The notes under the pieces: model-generated | Seen by the model: the letters and a program-made list of their open reading frames with translations, nothing else | What the model was told of the DNA's origin: nothing | Databases searched by the model: none | Shown here: positions 10,101 to 19,259 of the stretch, piece after piece | Layout: every line of letters begins with the position of its first letter | Position numbering within the stretch: the stretch's first letter is position 1 | Program-made: the position numbers and the translations under genes | NCBI GenBank assembly: GCA_963696325.1 | Contig: CAVOJV010000056.1 | Span: 1-64,000, forward strand | Length of the DNA stretch: 64,000 nt | Direction: 5' to 3' | DNA from: CAVOJV01 sp963696325 | Lineage (GTDB): Bacteria > Pseudomonadota > Gammaproteobacteria > Competibacterales > Competibacteraceae

Positions 10101-11591
10101 GAACTGACCTCCACCGAAAAGGTGCTGCCGTCTTTCCGCCGGTGGCGCGTCTCGAAAAGAGCGCCTTGGTGTTGGGCTTCGGCCATCTGGTCGGCGGTTT
10201 GCGCCAGCGTCCCGGGCATTCGCAGGTCCTGGATGGTCAACTGCAGCAGCTCCTCCCGGCTGTAGCCGTAGGCTGCGACGGCGGCGGCGTTGGCCTCCAG
10301 GATGCGACCGTTGTCGCGCTCAATGTAGAGGATGATGTCCCGGCTGTTTGCGGAGAGCAGTTCATAGCGCCGCAAGGTCTCCTCAGCCTGCTTGCGGTCC
10401 GACGTATCCCGGATGATCAGGTTCGTCCATTTCGTCCAACCGCCGCCGGCCGCGAAGACGAGAACGTCCGCGGGGAATTCAGCCCCGTCTTTTCGGCGCA
10501 GCGTCATCTCCAGGTATCGGCCCGAGCGTTCCTTGAGCGCTGTGCCGAAACGCTTCGCGGCCGTCCGCCCTCGGGTGCCATCAGATCCGTCAACGGCCTT
10601 CCGGCGGCCTCCGCGTAACTATAGCCCGATAATGGCCTCTGCCTGAGGGTTCCACAACACCACTCTTTCCCTGGGATCGAGGGAAATAACGGCGGCGCGC
10701 AGGGCGTTCACCAGCGCCCGGTAATGGTCTTCGGACTCGAGGTAGTAATCGGCCGCAGCCTCCCTCACATCCAGGCCTTTTTTAACCGCCGTGCGGATGG
10801 CAACCATGAATGCCGCCAGGAGATAGAGATTGCCGAGGCCTTGGGACAGGCGTCCTGTCCAGCTGAGAATGCTTCCGGGAACGGCAATGGAAACATCGAC
10901 TAGTCCCATGGCGATGAGGACGAGCCCTAAGCCGTAACAGCGGAGCGACAGGCTGCCCCGTCGGGCTGGCGTGCCGGATCAGAAACGCGGCGGCGACGGC
11001 CATGATGGCAACCGACACCGTAAGGACAAGCTGCCGCACCGGGGTCGTCCCCTTTCCCGGTATGTAAAAAGCCGGGGTCAGGTCGTACTGTGCCGCTGCC
11101 CAGAAAAGCCCCGTGAGAGCCAGGACTGCCAGGTAGGCGGATGCCGCTTTGAAAGCGGTCGGATCCGGCTTGCTGGCTCTCGGCTGTCCTGCGCGCAGAG
11201 ACGCCGCCAGATGGAAAAAAGAGGCGCAAAAAACACCGAGATTGTGCACGGTGACCGCAACGTTCGGGCCTTGAACAGCCCCGATGCTCAAACTCGATAT
11301 AAAAAAAGACGACCCCATGGCGACGAGGCCGCACCCGGCATAAAGCATCTCGGGCAGGCCGCTCGCCAGATAGCCGCGCAACGCCAGCGTGGCCCCCCAA
11401 GCGGATACGCCTGTGACCAGCAGCGTGTTGAGCAACAATGACATCACGCGGTTTTCGTAGCTGACCTCCACGAAGCCGCTAAACCAGATGAAAACCAAGG
11501 TCAATGCGACAACCGCATAGACCGGCAGCGCCGTCATCCTGTCGGTCCAAGCGGGAACAACGGGCTCCGCCGCGCGTGTCTCTATTTTCAC
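7159..11591 (-). CDS. Membrane sensor histidine kinase with six PAS domains and GAF, frameshifted
   Basis: Read from 11591 down, the gene encodes an N-terminal multi-pass membrane sensor of the MASE type (about 11550-10800), six PAS domains, a GAF domain between PAS5 and PAS6 (near 8900-8400), then a HisKA_3 dimerisation region with ARELHDS and a HATPase domain with ALTNAARHS. This is a NarX/DegS-type kinase. The reading frame is broken near 10925-10932 (GGG run), twice between about 10570 and 10622, and near 8103-8115. Across each break the conserved domain sequence continues in another frame, for instance IIG into YSYAEAAGRP. The open pieces are 10782-11591, 10619-10909, 7970-10507 and 7159-7995. 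It may be an intact gene with sequencing errors or a decaying one. The partner regulator is not adjacent. Confidence 0.8.
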
Positions 11592-11977
11592 ATTGCCCCC
11601 TTAGCCGCAGGCACTTCATGCGGCGATGTCACGACGAAAACGGAGCCCGCCTGGTGGAATCCCCCGAAGCGGTGTTGAAGCTGAAGTGATGGATTTTCAG
11701 AAAGATAGTACGTGATTGCTGCTCTTTTTGGCAAGGAAATTATCATGGGGTTATGCTGTGTTTTATGATTTGTCGAATACATTTTCGTTTCTCATTGAAT
11801 ACAGTATTCAACCCTATTCCGAAGACCCCGTTTGTTGATGTTAAGCAAGGTCACCGGGAGCGGAAGGGTCTGCCGGGTTTTCGCCTCGGACCAAAGCGGC
11901 GAATGGCAAATGGCCCGAAGTTTTTTGAACCCAAACTATCCCCTTTGACGCAATCAGGCGGTGGACTTGGAGGTCGC

Positions 11978-12235
11978 ATGGCAGAGGCTGAGACGATTGG
12001 TTCGATGAAGAATCTGGTGGCGTACATCGCGCAAAGCTTGGTGGACAACCCGAACTCGGTATCGGTCGCCGAGGTCTCCTCGGGTCAGACCATGGTGCTG
12101 GAACTGCACGTAGCGAAGCCGGATATCGGCAAAGTTATCGGCCGTCAAGGCAGGACCGCCCATGCACTGCGCACCATCATCAATGCCGCTTCGGCGAAAG
12201 AAAAGAAACGGGCTGTTTTGGAAATCGTCGAATAG
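11978..12235 (+). CDS. khpA: KH-domain RNA-binding protein KhpA
   Basis: The 85-residue product holds one KH domain with the GKVIGRQGRTAHALRTI loop and the N-terminal MKNLVAYIAQSLVDNP typical of KhpA. KhpA binds RNA, often as a partner of KhpB/EloR, and commonly lies by rpsP and rimM, which are absent here. I chose ATG 11978 because CTTGGAGG precedes it at a good distance. The frame is open back to 11753, but that stretch shows no conservation I recognise. An internal ATG at 12005 is an alternative. The protein is common outside gammaproteobacteria, which bears on the origin of the left part. Confidence 0.88.
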   Translation: MAEAETIGSMKNLVAYIAQSLVDNPNSVSVAEVSSGQTMVLELHVAKPDIGKVIGRQGRTAHALRTIINAASAKEKKRAVLEIVE

Positions 12236-12396
12236 GATCCATCCCACAACCGATAGAATCGCGCCCGTCTATTCCAAAACCCAAGCGCATTCTCAGGCTG
12301 CGAACAGCCCGGGGAGGAGGCGTGCCGCCGGCGTCGAAGACCACGGCATCATAATGGCGGTCCATTGCTCACTTCAGAGGAAAGGTATTGGAGCGG

Positions 12397-12687
12397 TCAT
12401 CGGGCGACACGGCCCGATTGAACGCGTGAAACAAATTTCCGCAGGGACACCAACCGCTGTCGGTTCGACCACACCCAGCCGGCGCCGTGCAACCTTATCA
12501 GCTCTCGCAGGTGAGCCCGTTCGGCCGACGAATCAAAGCCTGGGGGCGTCAATTCCATGCGAAAGCTGCCGTACAAATCCAGAGGGTCTTTCCAGGCAGT
12601 CGGGAAACATCCCCGCGGGCTCCAGGGCCGCACCGCGCCCCAGTTACTTCCGCGTTTGATGTCGGGTCCCACGCATACCGACTGCAT
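12397..12687 (-). CDS. Hypothetical protein, 96 residues
   Basis: I do not recognise this protein. The frame uses many G- or C-ending codons as its neighbours do, and the ATG follows a GAGGGAGGGGGGCT stretch that could serve as a strong ribosome binding site. The product is rich in tryptophan, arginine and proline (for example WSPRGCFPTAWKDPLDLYG and GAGWVWSNRQRLVSLRKF). No membrane segment or signal peptide is seen. It stands alone between khpA and the Tll0287-like kinase. The rest of the gap 12236-12891 shows nothing I can identify. Confidence 0.4.
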   Translation of the reverse strand: MQSVCVGPDIKRGSNWGAVRPWSPRGCFPTAWKDPLDLYGSFRMELTPPGFDSSAERAHLRELIRLHGAGWVWSNRQRLVSLRKFVSRVQSGRVAR

Positions 12688-12891
12688 AGCCCCCCTCCCT
12701 CAATCCTCACCGCATCGCCTGAAATCTTCTGCTGGCTTTTTCCTGAAACAGTCGATCCCCCTTGGGTGCACGCCTAAGTCCCCACGTTATTCCGCAGCCG
12801 GTTGCACCGAGTTATACCTCGGGCCGGCGCCGGCAGGGAATACGGCGAATTGTGTATTTGTAATACCCCCCGCGCGCAAATCGGTAATCCG

Positions 12892-14688
12892 TCAAACGCC
12901 CTGCAGAGGCCAGACAACCGCCACCACGTCCACCAATCCAAGACGAGATGACCAGCGGGCCGAACCGCCGCGCGCCTCCACCCGGCTTCTTACGGCAACG
13001 AAATCCACTCCCCGCTCGGAACCGTCTTCCAGAGGGTTTTGCGGGCTGCTATTTTGCGCGTCATCCAACATTTTCAGCTGAACGGTGCCGTCGCCGGACC
13101 GGAGGGAAATTTTGATGCGGCTCACGCGGCCGCGCGCAACCGCCGGTGACACGATCCTCTCCAGTACATGGAAGATGTCGGCTTTCAACCAGGCGGGGAT
13201 GTCGCTCTCAACCACCTGGATTTGGGTTCGGATGCGGATGCCCGGGGCTGCCTGGGACAGTCTGCGACAGAGCCATTGGATGGCCGGAACGATGCCGAGA
13301 TCATCCACCATCAGCGGGCTGAGCCGTTTGGTCATCTCGCGGACGGCGGCGACCGTTGTCTCCAAATCCTCTATGATCCGCTTCAGCGAAACGGCCATTG
13401 CCGACGGCCCCTCGCGTTCACTCAGCGGGATCATGGCCTCCGTTCTGAGCTTCACGGCGCTGAGGCACTGGGCGATATTTTCATTGAACTCCCTGGCCAA
13501 GATTTTGCGTTCGGTGTCCTGGTATTGAAGCAGTTGGCCGGAAAGCCGCTTCAACAGCTCTTCCGACGCCTTCAGTTCTATCTCTGCCTTCTTCTGACGC
13601 GTGACGTCGATCTCGTTGCCGAGAACCGCCGGTCGACCGTTGTGGTCGATCACCGTATTGCGGCGCTGAACCCAGATGACATTTCCTGACTTGGTGGTGC
13701 ATCGCACTTCATATTCATCCGGAACGCTCGCCCCCCGAAGGCTCCTGCCTGCCACATCCGGAACGGTAGCGCGGTCTTCCGGAAAAACGAGGCTGAGCGC
13801 GTCCATACCGACCATTTCACCGGCGCTGAATCCGTGAATTTCAGCGAACTTGGCGTTGGCGAACTTGATGGTGTTATCCTGGTTGATGTATATTCCCGTC
13901 ATCGAGTTGTCGATCAAGGCCCGGTAGTTATTCTGCAACTCTCTCAGCAACAATTCCGCACTATCCTGCGCCCGCACGCTGCGCAGTAGCTTCCACCCTG
14001 CAGTGCCGACGGCTCCGAACCCGAGCACCCACAACACCAGAAAGGAGCGAGCGTGAGTGGTGAGTTCTTTCCGGCGGTAGTCCAGATACTGTTCCATGGG
14101 CACCGCGATGCTGATCCCGCCGCGAACGTCCCCGCTGTGATCCCCTTGAACCTCGTGGCACTTCAGGCACGACTCTTCCGTTTGCAGCGGCCGCATCAAT
14201 CGCAGGTAGGGTTCGCCCCCCATGTCCGTGAATTCCATGGCTTCATCGCGTCCGGCCTCAAATGACAGCAATGAGCGGCTTTCCCACTCATCCGGAGCGG
14301 TCTCTTCCCGGAAATACCTCAAGCCGGTGATCCGTCCGCGGACGTTGTGCAGGCTGCTGTAATGCTCCATCATTTGACGGATCATGTAGGCTGGGTTCAT
14401 CAAGGTCAGCAGCCTGCCGGAGGGGCTGTAAATATCGCGCTCAGGGACGTGAACCAGGAAAGGGTTCGGCTGGGTTTTATGTGAAACGGGGACGTACACA
14501 CCCCCATGGGATGCACCCCAGAGTCGGGCCGCCTGGTCCTTGTTGAAATACGCCCTGGCCTCGGCAACCGCCAGACCCTCGGCCGTCCGGTGGATGTGCA
14601 AGGCGTCCTTTAGAAACAGCCCAAGGACAACAACGGTCCACAGGACGAGCAGGACGCGGAAATGCAGTTTTATTCGCTCGGAACGCAA
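12892..14688 (-). CDS. CxxCH-containing sensor histidine kinase (Tll0287/DUF3365-PAS-HisKA_3)
   Basis: The protein starts with a membrane segment (FRVLLVLWTVVVLGLFL), followed by an extracytoplasmic Tll0287-like domain carrying CLKCH, a c-type haem binding motif, and a second membrane segment (SFLVLWVLGFGAVGTAGW). A PAS domain and a NarX/DegS-type kinase core follow (LLQYQDTERKILAREFNENI). The usual H-box histidine is replaced: the sequence reads AREFNENIAQ where AxELHD is expected, so autophosphorylation is doubtful. The ATP-binding half also lacks a clear G1 motif. TTG 14688 fits the start, as GGAG lies six bases upstream. The frame stays open to 14892. It is divergent from the response regulator at 14942, a likely pair. 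Confidence 0.82.
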   Translation of the reverse strand: MRSERIKLHFRVLLVLWTVVVLGLFLKDALHIHRTAEGLAVAEARAYFNKDQAARLWGASHGGVYVPVSHKTQPNPFLVHVPERDIYSPSGRLLTLMNPAYMIRQMMEHYSSLHNVRGRITGLRYFREETAPDEWESRSLLSFEAGRDEAMEFTDMGGEPYLRLMRPLQTEESCLKCHEVQGDHSGDVRGGISIAVPMEQYLDYRRKELTTHARSFLVLWVLGFGAVGTAGWKLLRSVRAQDSAELLLRELQNNYRALIDNSMTGIYINQDNTIKFANAKFAEIHGFSAGEMVGMDALSLVFPEDRATVPDVAGRSLRGASVPDEYEVRCTTKSGNVIWVQRRNTVIDHNGRPAVLGNEIDVTRQKKAEIELKASEELLKRLSGQLLQYQDTERKILAREFNENIAQCLSAVKLRTEAMIPLSEREGPSAMAVSLKRIIEDLETTVAAVREMTKRLSPLMVDDLGIVPAIQWLCRRLSQAAPGIRIRTQIQVVESDIPAWLKADIFHVLERIVSPAVARGRVSRIKISLRSGDGTVQLKMLDDAQNSSPQNPLEDGSERGVDFVAVRSRVEARGGSARWSSRLGLVDVVAVVWPLQGV

Positions 14689-14941
14689 TGGTATCTCCGA
14701 AAGAGATTTATCTGTTCCCCGTGGCAAGGATAGCAGGGGTCGGTGGTGGCGCAAATGGGGTCGATCCTGTATTTTATGGAGCGATTTCAGCCAGAGACGC
14801 CCGACGGTTGACGCCGGTTGAGTTTTCCTGTCCACTGAGATATGGTAAAAAAATTCAAACAGCAGATGAGGTGTCTGCCGGCTGACCCGCACGAGGCCCG
14901 CGGCAGGCAGGCACCCTTAAGGGCCGCAGGAGACTTCCGAC

Positions 14942-15604
14942 ATGGAATCCAAGAAGCAGATTTTCATTGTCGAAGATCACCGGCTGTTTCGAGAAGGCCT
15001 CAAGGCCATGCTGTCGCTCGACCCGGGATATGAAATCATCGGAGAAGCCGAGGATGGCCTGGAAGCCGTCCGGTTGATCCGGAAATCAAAACCCGACCTC
15101 GTTTTGCTGGACCTTTCCATGCCGCGGATGAACGGGTTCTCGGTCCTGCGGGAAATCAAGGGGGCGATGCCCGAAGTCAAGATACTGGTCCTGAGCATCC
15201 ACGAGTCCGACCAGTACGTGCTGCAGGCGTTCGAAGCCAGGGCAGACGGCTACGCCATCAAAGACTCCAGCCGCGAGGAGCTGCGGGTAGCCATCCGCAG
15301 CGTGCTGGAGGGCAAGAAGTACATCAGCCCGGGCGTTGCCGGCAATGTCCTGGAAGGCTACCTCGACGGGCGCAAAACGCTGAAGAGCAAAAGCGCCTTC
15401 GACACGGTGACAGAGCGCGAGAAAGAGATTCTGAAACTGCTGGGGGAAGGGTACCAGAACAAGGAAATCGCCGAACTGGTGCACATCAGCGTGAAGACCG
15501 TCGAAAAGCACCGCGCCAACATCATGGCCAAGCTCGATCTGCACAATGCCGCCGCCCTCACGGCGTTCGCCTTCGAGCACGGCCTGATCACCACCAAGAC
15601 CTGA
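14942..15604 (+). CDS. NarL/FixJ-family response regulator
   Basis: The 220-residue protein has an N-terminal receiver with acidic pair E11/D12, phospho-acceptor D57 in LLDLSMPRMNG and a lysine in AIKDSS. A LuxR-type helix-turn-helix follows (about 155-215) with LTxREKEILKLLGEGYQNKE-like sequence and VKTVEKHRANIMAKL. An AGGAG ribosome binding site lies just before the ATG. It is divergent from the CxxCH sensor kinase and is the natural partner of it or of the frameshifted HisKA_3 kinase. The regulated promoters are unknown. Confidence 0.93.
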   Translation: MESKKQIFIVEDHRLFREGLKAMLSLDPGYEIIGEAEDGLEAVRLIRKSKPDLVLLDLSMPRMNGFSVLREIKGAMPEVKILVLSIHESDQYVLQAFEARADGYAIKDSSREELRVAIRSVLEGKKYISPGVAGNVLEGYLDGRKTLKSKSAFDTVTEREKEILKLLGEGYQNKEIAELVHISVKTVEKHRANIMAKLDLHNAAALTAFAFEHGLITTKT

Positions 15605-15699
15605 GGGTCGATCGAATTTTTGAACCGGCGGGCGCACCGTGCGAAACAACGGGAGACTGCTGAAGCCCTTTCGTTAAACGTTTGCGCTCGAGGCGGACC

Positions 15700-16322
15700 T
15701 CACCGGTCACCCATGCAGAAGGCGGCAAGCTCCATCGAGTGATAGTCCAGGGTCACATCCCCCCACCCCAGGTAATGCAATCTCGCGTTGACCGCAGGCA
15801 GGGTCACATCGGGTGACTCGCGCAGAAGCTTTTTCCATTTCCCGAAAAAAACCATCCATCTGAGCCTGACCCACCCCCTGCCGCTCCAGCCTTGCCACCA
15901 GCAGAGCCCTGAGGTTCCGCGACATGTTGGCGGCCGGGACGTCATGCGCCGCCGCTTTCAGAACGCTTTGGATCGTTTTATCGACCTGCGCCAAGGTAAA
16001 CGGCTTTGAAATCACCTCGTCCACCGCGGTGCTCTTTCTGGAAAAAACAGTCTCCCTTCCCCGCACCCGTCATAATCACGACCGGTGTGCGGGGGGAGCT
16101 TTTCTTGATGCTGCAGGCAAATGCGACTCCATCCATCCCGGGCATTTCATAATCCGACAAGACGACGTCGAATTTGTTTTTAAAAAAAAGATTCAATCCA
16201 TTTTCGCCGCTGTCGGCGGACGACACTTCGTAACCAAGCCGGGACAGCATTTTGGAGACAACAATTCGAAAGACGTTGTTATCATCGACGACTAAAATGT
16301 TTCCGCCAGTCTCCATCTCCAA
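15700..16322 (-). CDS. Receiver-domain protein, frameshifted
   Basis: The protein begins with a CheY-like receiver (ILVVDDNNVFR, phospho-acceptor aspartate in VVLSDYEMPGMDG, then VVIMTGAGK). The frame shifts near 16056-16066 in a GGGGAAGGG stretch, after which the receiver end continues as STAVDEVISKPFTLAQVDK. A second shift in an A5 run (15830-15834) restores LLRESPDVTLPAVNARLHYL. Open pieces are 15978-16322, 15707-16066 and 15700-15945. No DNA-binding output domain is visible; the C-terminal 100 residues are unassigned. Confidence 0.7.
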
Positions 16323-16448
16323 TTCCTCCTGCAGGATATGGTTTTCGCTAAAATTATATATTCATCGGCCAAAACGTCCGCTATTTCCAACCTCTGGCTC
16401 CACCTGCATGTAGCACCTCATGAGTATTGTCTAAGTTAACTGTAAATA

Positions 16449-16646
16449 TCAGGTGCCAGGCCGACCCACTCTGGCCTCAGGCCGGAGTATCCCGAGCTTA
16501 TGCATCCTCGCTCTCAAGGTGCTCGGGTGGAGGCCCAGGATCGCTGCGGTCCCGTCTTTTCCTTCGATGCGCCATCGGGTTTCCGAAAGGATTTTATGGA
16601 TTTGATTTCGCTCCACCTCTTTTAAGGTTCTTATGGCGGATGACAT
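16449..16646 (-). CDS. Fis-type HTH end of sigma-54 activator, out of frame
   Basis: The frame reads LKEVERNQIHKILSETRWRI and then GTAAILGLHPSTLRARMHKLGI, a Fis-type helix-turn-helix as found at the C-terminus of NtrC-family activators. It belongs with the AAA+ domain encoded just upstream on the same strand, which is in another frame. The shift lies somewhere in 16620-16660. Alone it has no likely independent function. Confidence 0.75.
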   Translation of the reverse strand: MSSAIRTLKEVERNQIHKILSETRWRIEGKDGTAAILGLHPSTLRARMHKLGILRPEARVGRPGT

Positions 16647-18060
16647 GTGGCAGGGATGAAATCTCCAGTTTATCCGTCAGATGCAAGACCGGCCCGGGGC
16701 ACAGGATCACGGCCCGTTCAATGATGCTTTCAAGCTCCCGGACGTTCCCGGGCCACGGGTAATCCTGAAGGGTCTTCATCGTCTTCTTTTGGACCGACGT
16801 GATCTGTTTGCCCAATTTCCTGGCATATCGCTCTATGAAGGACTGGGCCAACAGCGGGATGTCCTCTTTCCGCTGCCGTAGTGGGGGGACCGTGATGGGG
16901 AAGACGTTGAGCCGATAGTAAAGGTCCTGCCGAAACCGGCCTTTGCGGACCTCTTCCTCAAGGTCTCGATTGGTCGTAGCTACGATCCGCACATCGACTT
17001 TGATGGTCTGGGACGAGCCCAGGCGCTCGAACTCGCCATGCTGAATCACCCGCAGCAGCTTTGCCTGCAACTCCAGCGGCAGCTCCCCGATCTCGTCCAG
17101 GCAAAGGGTGGAACCATGGGCGACTTCGAACCGACCGACCCGCCGGGCATCGGCCCCGGTAAAAGCCCCCTTCTCCCGGCCGAACAATTCGCTTTCAATT
17201 AAATTAGCCGGCAAGGCAGCACAGTTGACCGTGATCAGGGGCCGATCTTTGCGAGGGCTCATGTTGTGGATGGCGGCAGCGATCAGCTCCTTTCCCGTAC
17301 CGGTCTCCCCAAGGATGAGTACCGTTGTGTTCGCCGGCGACTTCTTGCCGTGCATGATCACCACCAAGGGCAGGTCCGGCTGCGACGGTGCGGTGCGTAA
17401 CTCCGCCCCGCTTTTTTCAAAAGATGCCAGCTCGCCGAGAATGGCGCGCAAGGTCTTGCCCTGTAAGCCGAGCAGGTAAGCGAGCGGCTCCAGATCCACC
17501 GCCACGTCGGTCAATAGGTCGGGCCACAGCGATTGCAGCAGGCCCTGCGGATCTATCTCCCGCATGATCTGCCCCCGGAAAATGCTGTTCATCTGGCCCT
17601 CATTGGGGGTATCCACCAGCACCAACCCGGCCATCTCCTGGGGGTAGCGGCTGGCATAGAGGCGCATGTTGTAACCCCCGAAGGAATGCCCGGCCAGAAT
17701 ATAGGGGGGGAGAATCGCGGCTCGCTCCAGCAGGGTGTGCAGTTCGGCGGCGATGCGGCCGCTGGTGCGCGGGAGGGGGCCGGAATCGCTCCAGCCGTAA
17801 CCGGCACGGTCATAGACGCAGGTCTGCGTGGTTTGCGCAAGCTCGGCCTGTACCCGGCTCCAGTCCTTGGATGAACCACCTAAGCCGGCGTCCAAAATCA
17901 CCGTCGGGCGGCCTTTGCCGAGGCAGTGAATATGCAGCTTGTGGCCGCCGACGTCCAACCGGATTCCCGGCGGTCGCTCAGCGGCCGTGGTCCCACCCGG
18001 CCCAACCATCAGCAGAATCAGCGCAATACTGGCAGCCAGCAGGTTCAGGTGTTTTGACAT
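16594..18060 (-). CDS. Chimeric ORF: alpha/beta hydrolase joined to sigma-54 AAA+ domain
   Basis: Residues 1-239 are a secreted alpha/beta hydrolase: a signal peptide of about 27 residues, the oxyanion-region ILDAGLGGSSKDW, and nucleophile S126 in GHSFGG. The sequence stops at PLVVIMHGKK, where the catalytic His region of the family should follow. From about residue 243 it is a sigma-54 activator AAA+ domain: Walker A GETGTGKE (251-258), the GAFTGA loop, Walker B LCLDEIGEL, and an arginine-rich sensor region. The N-terminal sensory domain of that activator is absent. A secretion signal on a transcription activator makes no functional sense, so two broken genes are probably joined. See the finding on this junction. 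Confidence 0.8.
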   Translation of the reverse strand: MSKHLNLLAASIALILLMVGPGGTTAAERPPGIRLDVGGHKLHIHCLGKGRPTVILDAGLGGSSKDWSRVQAELAQTTQTCVYDRAGYGWSDSGPLPRTSGRIAAELHTLLERAAILPPYILAGHSFGGYNMRLYASRYPQEMAGLVLVDTPNEGQMNSIFRGQIMREIDPQGLLQSLWPDLLTDVAVDLEPLAYLLGLQGKTLRAILGELASFEKSGAELRTAPSQPDLPLVVIMHGKKSPANTTVLILGETGTGKELIAAAIHNMSPRKDRPLITVNCAALPANLIESELFGREKGAFTGADARRVGRFEVAHGSTLCLDEIGELPLELQAKLLRVIQHGEFERLGSSQTIKVDVRIVATTNRDLEEEVRKGRFRQDLYYRLNVFPITVPPLRQRKEDIPLLAQSFIERYARKLGKQITSVQKKTMKTLQDYPWPGNVRELESIIERAVILCPGPVLHLTDKLEISSLPHVIRHKNLKRGGAKSNP

Positions 18061-18362
18061 ACGGAACTCGAATTCAGAGTGGACAACTTTAATCGGAGCA
18101 ACTATATCTGCATCTTGTGAAAACAGCGTCGCCTTTAGTGCGATAAAAAACAGCTACAATAGCCATCAACTCTACTACATGCCGGAATTCACCCGTGATG
18201 CCAACGTTCTTACGTAAGTTCATCGGCTTGATAATCCTTATAGCCACTGTGGGGGTTGCCTCGTGCCAGGCGTTAATTGCCGCATAACCGTGCTGGTGCA
18301 ACCACTGCCTGCTTGCTCACAACGCCCTACCCAAGTTTCCCGTATTATAGCTGCTTCACGCC
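18061..18362. other. Divergent intergenic region
   Basis: This gap separates the leftward hydrolase frame from the rightward XpaC-like gene and should hold both promoters. I could not pick out convincing -35/-10 pairs or any coding signal. Confidence 0.4.
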
Positions 18363-19196
18363 ATGGCGATTAGCTTCAAGAGACCCTCCGACCGCCTGCC
18401 CTCCGCCAAGGGGTTGCTGCTGTTCCTGCTGCCGCTGCCGGTGCTGATAGCCGCGCTGTTGGCCCTGGGCAAGAGCAATTTTTTCGGTTTTATCGCCAAC
18501 ACGGGTGATTATGCCCTGTATCTGGCCGGGGCGCTGCTGGTCCGGCGCGGCCTGCGCAACGCCCAGGACTACGAACGGCGCAAGATAGCCCATGCACCCT
18601 ACCCGTTCAAGATGCTGGGAGCGGGACTGGTTGCCGCAGCCACGGGTTGCACAGCCTTCCTCGCCGCCGGTTACAGCCTTCCCATCGCGGCGTGCTTCGG
18701 GCTAGGTGCGCTGCTCGGCTGCTACCTGGTGTATGGGTTCGATCCCCGCGCCGAGAAACAGGCCACTGATGCCTACGGCATGGACACCACCGTACAGGTC
18801 GTGCAAGCCCTGGACAGCGCGGAACGGACTATCGCCGCTATCGACCAGGCCAAGCGGGAGATACGCAACCCGGAACTGAGCGCCCGCCTCAAGCGTATCA
18901 TTGCACTGGCCCAACAGATTACTTCGGTCATTGAGGAGAATCCCCAGGATTTTCGGCGGGCGCGCAAATTCCTCAATGTGTATCTGGAGGGCGCCCAGCA
19001 AGTGACTGCGGGCTATGCGCGCGCCCACCAGCGGGCCCAATCGCAGGACCTGGAAGATAATTTCCGCCGCGTGCTCATGACCATTGAAGACGTCTTCCAA
19101 GAGCAGCACCAAAAACTGCTGGAACACGATTTAATGGATCTCGACGTACAGATAGAGGTGCTGGCCACGCAGCTCAAACGCGAAGGGGTAGTCTGA
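18363..19196 (+). CDS. XpaC-family membrane protein
   Basis: The 277-residue protein has hydrophobic segments at about residues 17-35, 47-60 and 80-120, then a long charged helical tail (LDSAERTIAAIDQAKREIRN). This is the layout of the XpaC family (named for 5-bromo-4-chloroindolyl phosphate hydrolysis), whose biochemical role is not settled. It sits 63 bases before the telA gene, an arrangement common for this pair. Both were probably transcribed together. The cytoplasmic tail could contact TelA, but that is inference. Confidence 0.8.
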   Translation: MAISFKRPSDRLPSAKGLLLFLLPLPVLIAALLALGKSNFFGFIANTGDYALYLAGALLVRRGLRNAQDYERRKIAHAPYPFKMLGAGLVAAATGCTAFLAAGYSLPIAACFGLGALLGCYLVYGFDPRAEKQATDAYGMDTTVQVVQALDSAERTIAAIDQAKREIRNPELSARLKRIIALAQQITSVIEENPQDFRRARKFLNVYLEGAQQVTAGYARAHQRAQSQDLEDNFRRVLMTIEDVFQEQHQKLLEHDLMDLDVQIEVLATQLKREGVV

Positions 19197-19259
19197 CCAG
19201 TTCCAAAACAAACCTTGCCGTTCCACTCGAACCACCGATCAGCCAGGAGGATGAGCACC

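Noticed and set aside
12162..12659. 165-residue plus-strand frame overlapping the end of khpA
   Set aside because: It is arginine/serine-rich shadow sequence without a ribosome site or known motif.
16594..18060. A novel functional hydrolase-activator fusion
   Set aside because: Both domains are truncated at the junction and the export signal conflicts with a DNA-linked role. Chimera or rearrangement is more likely.
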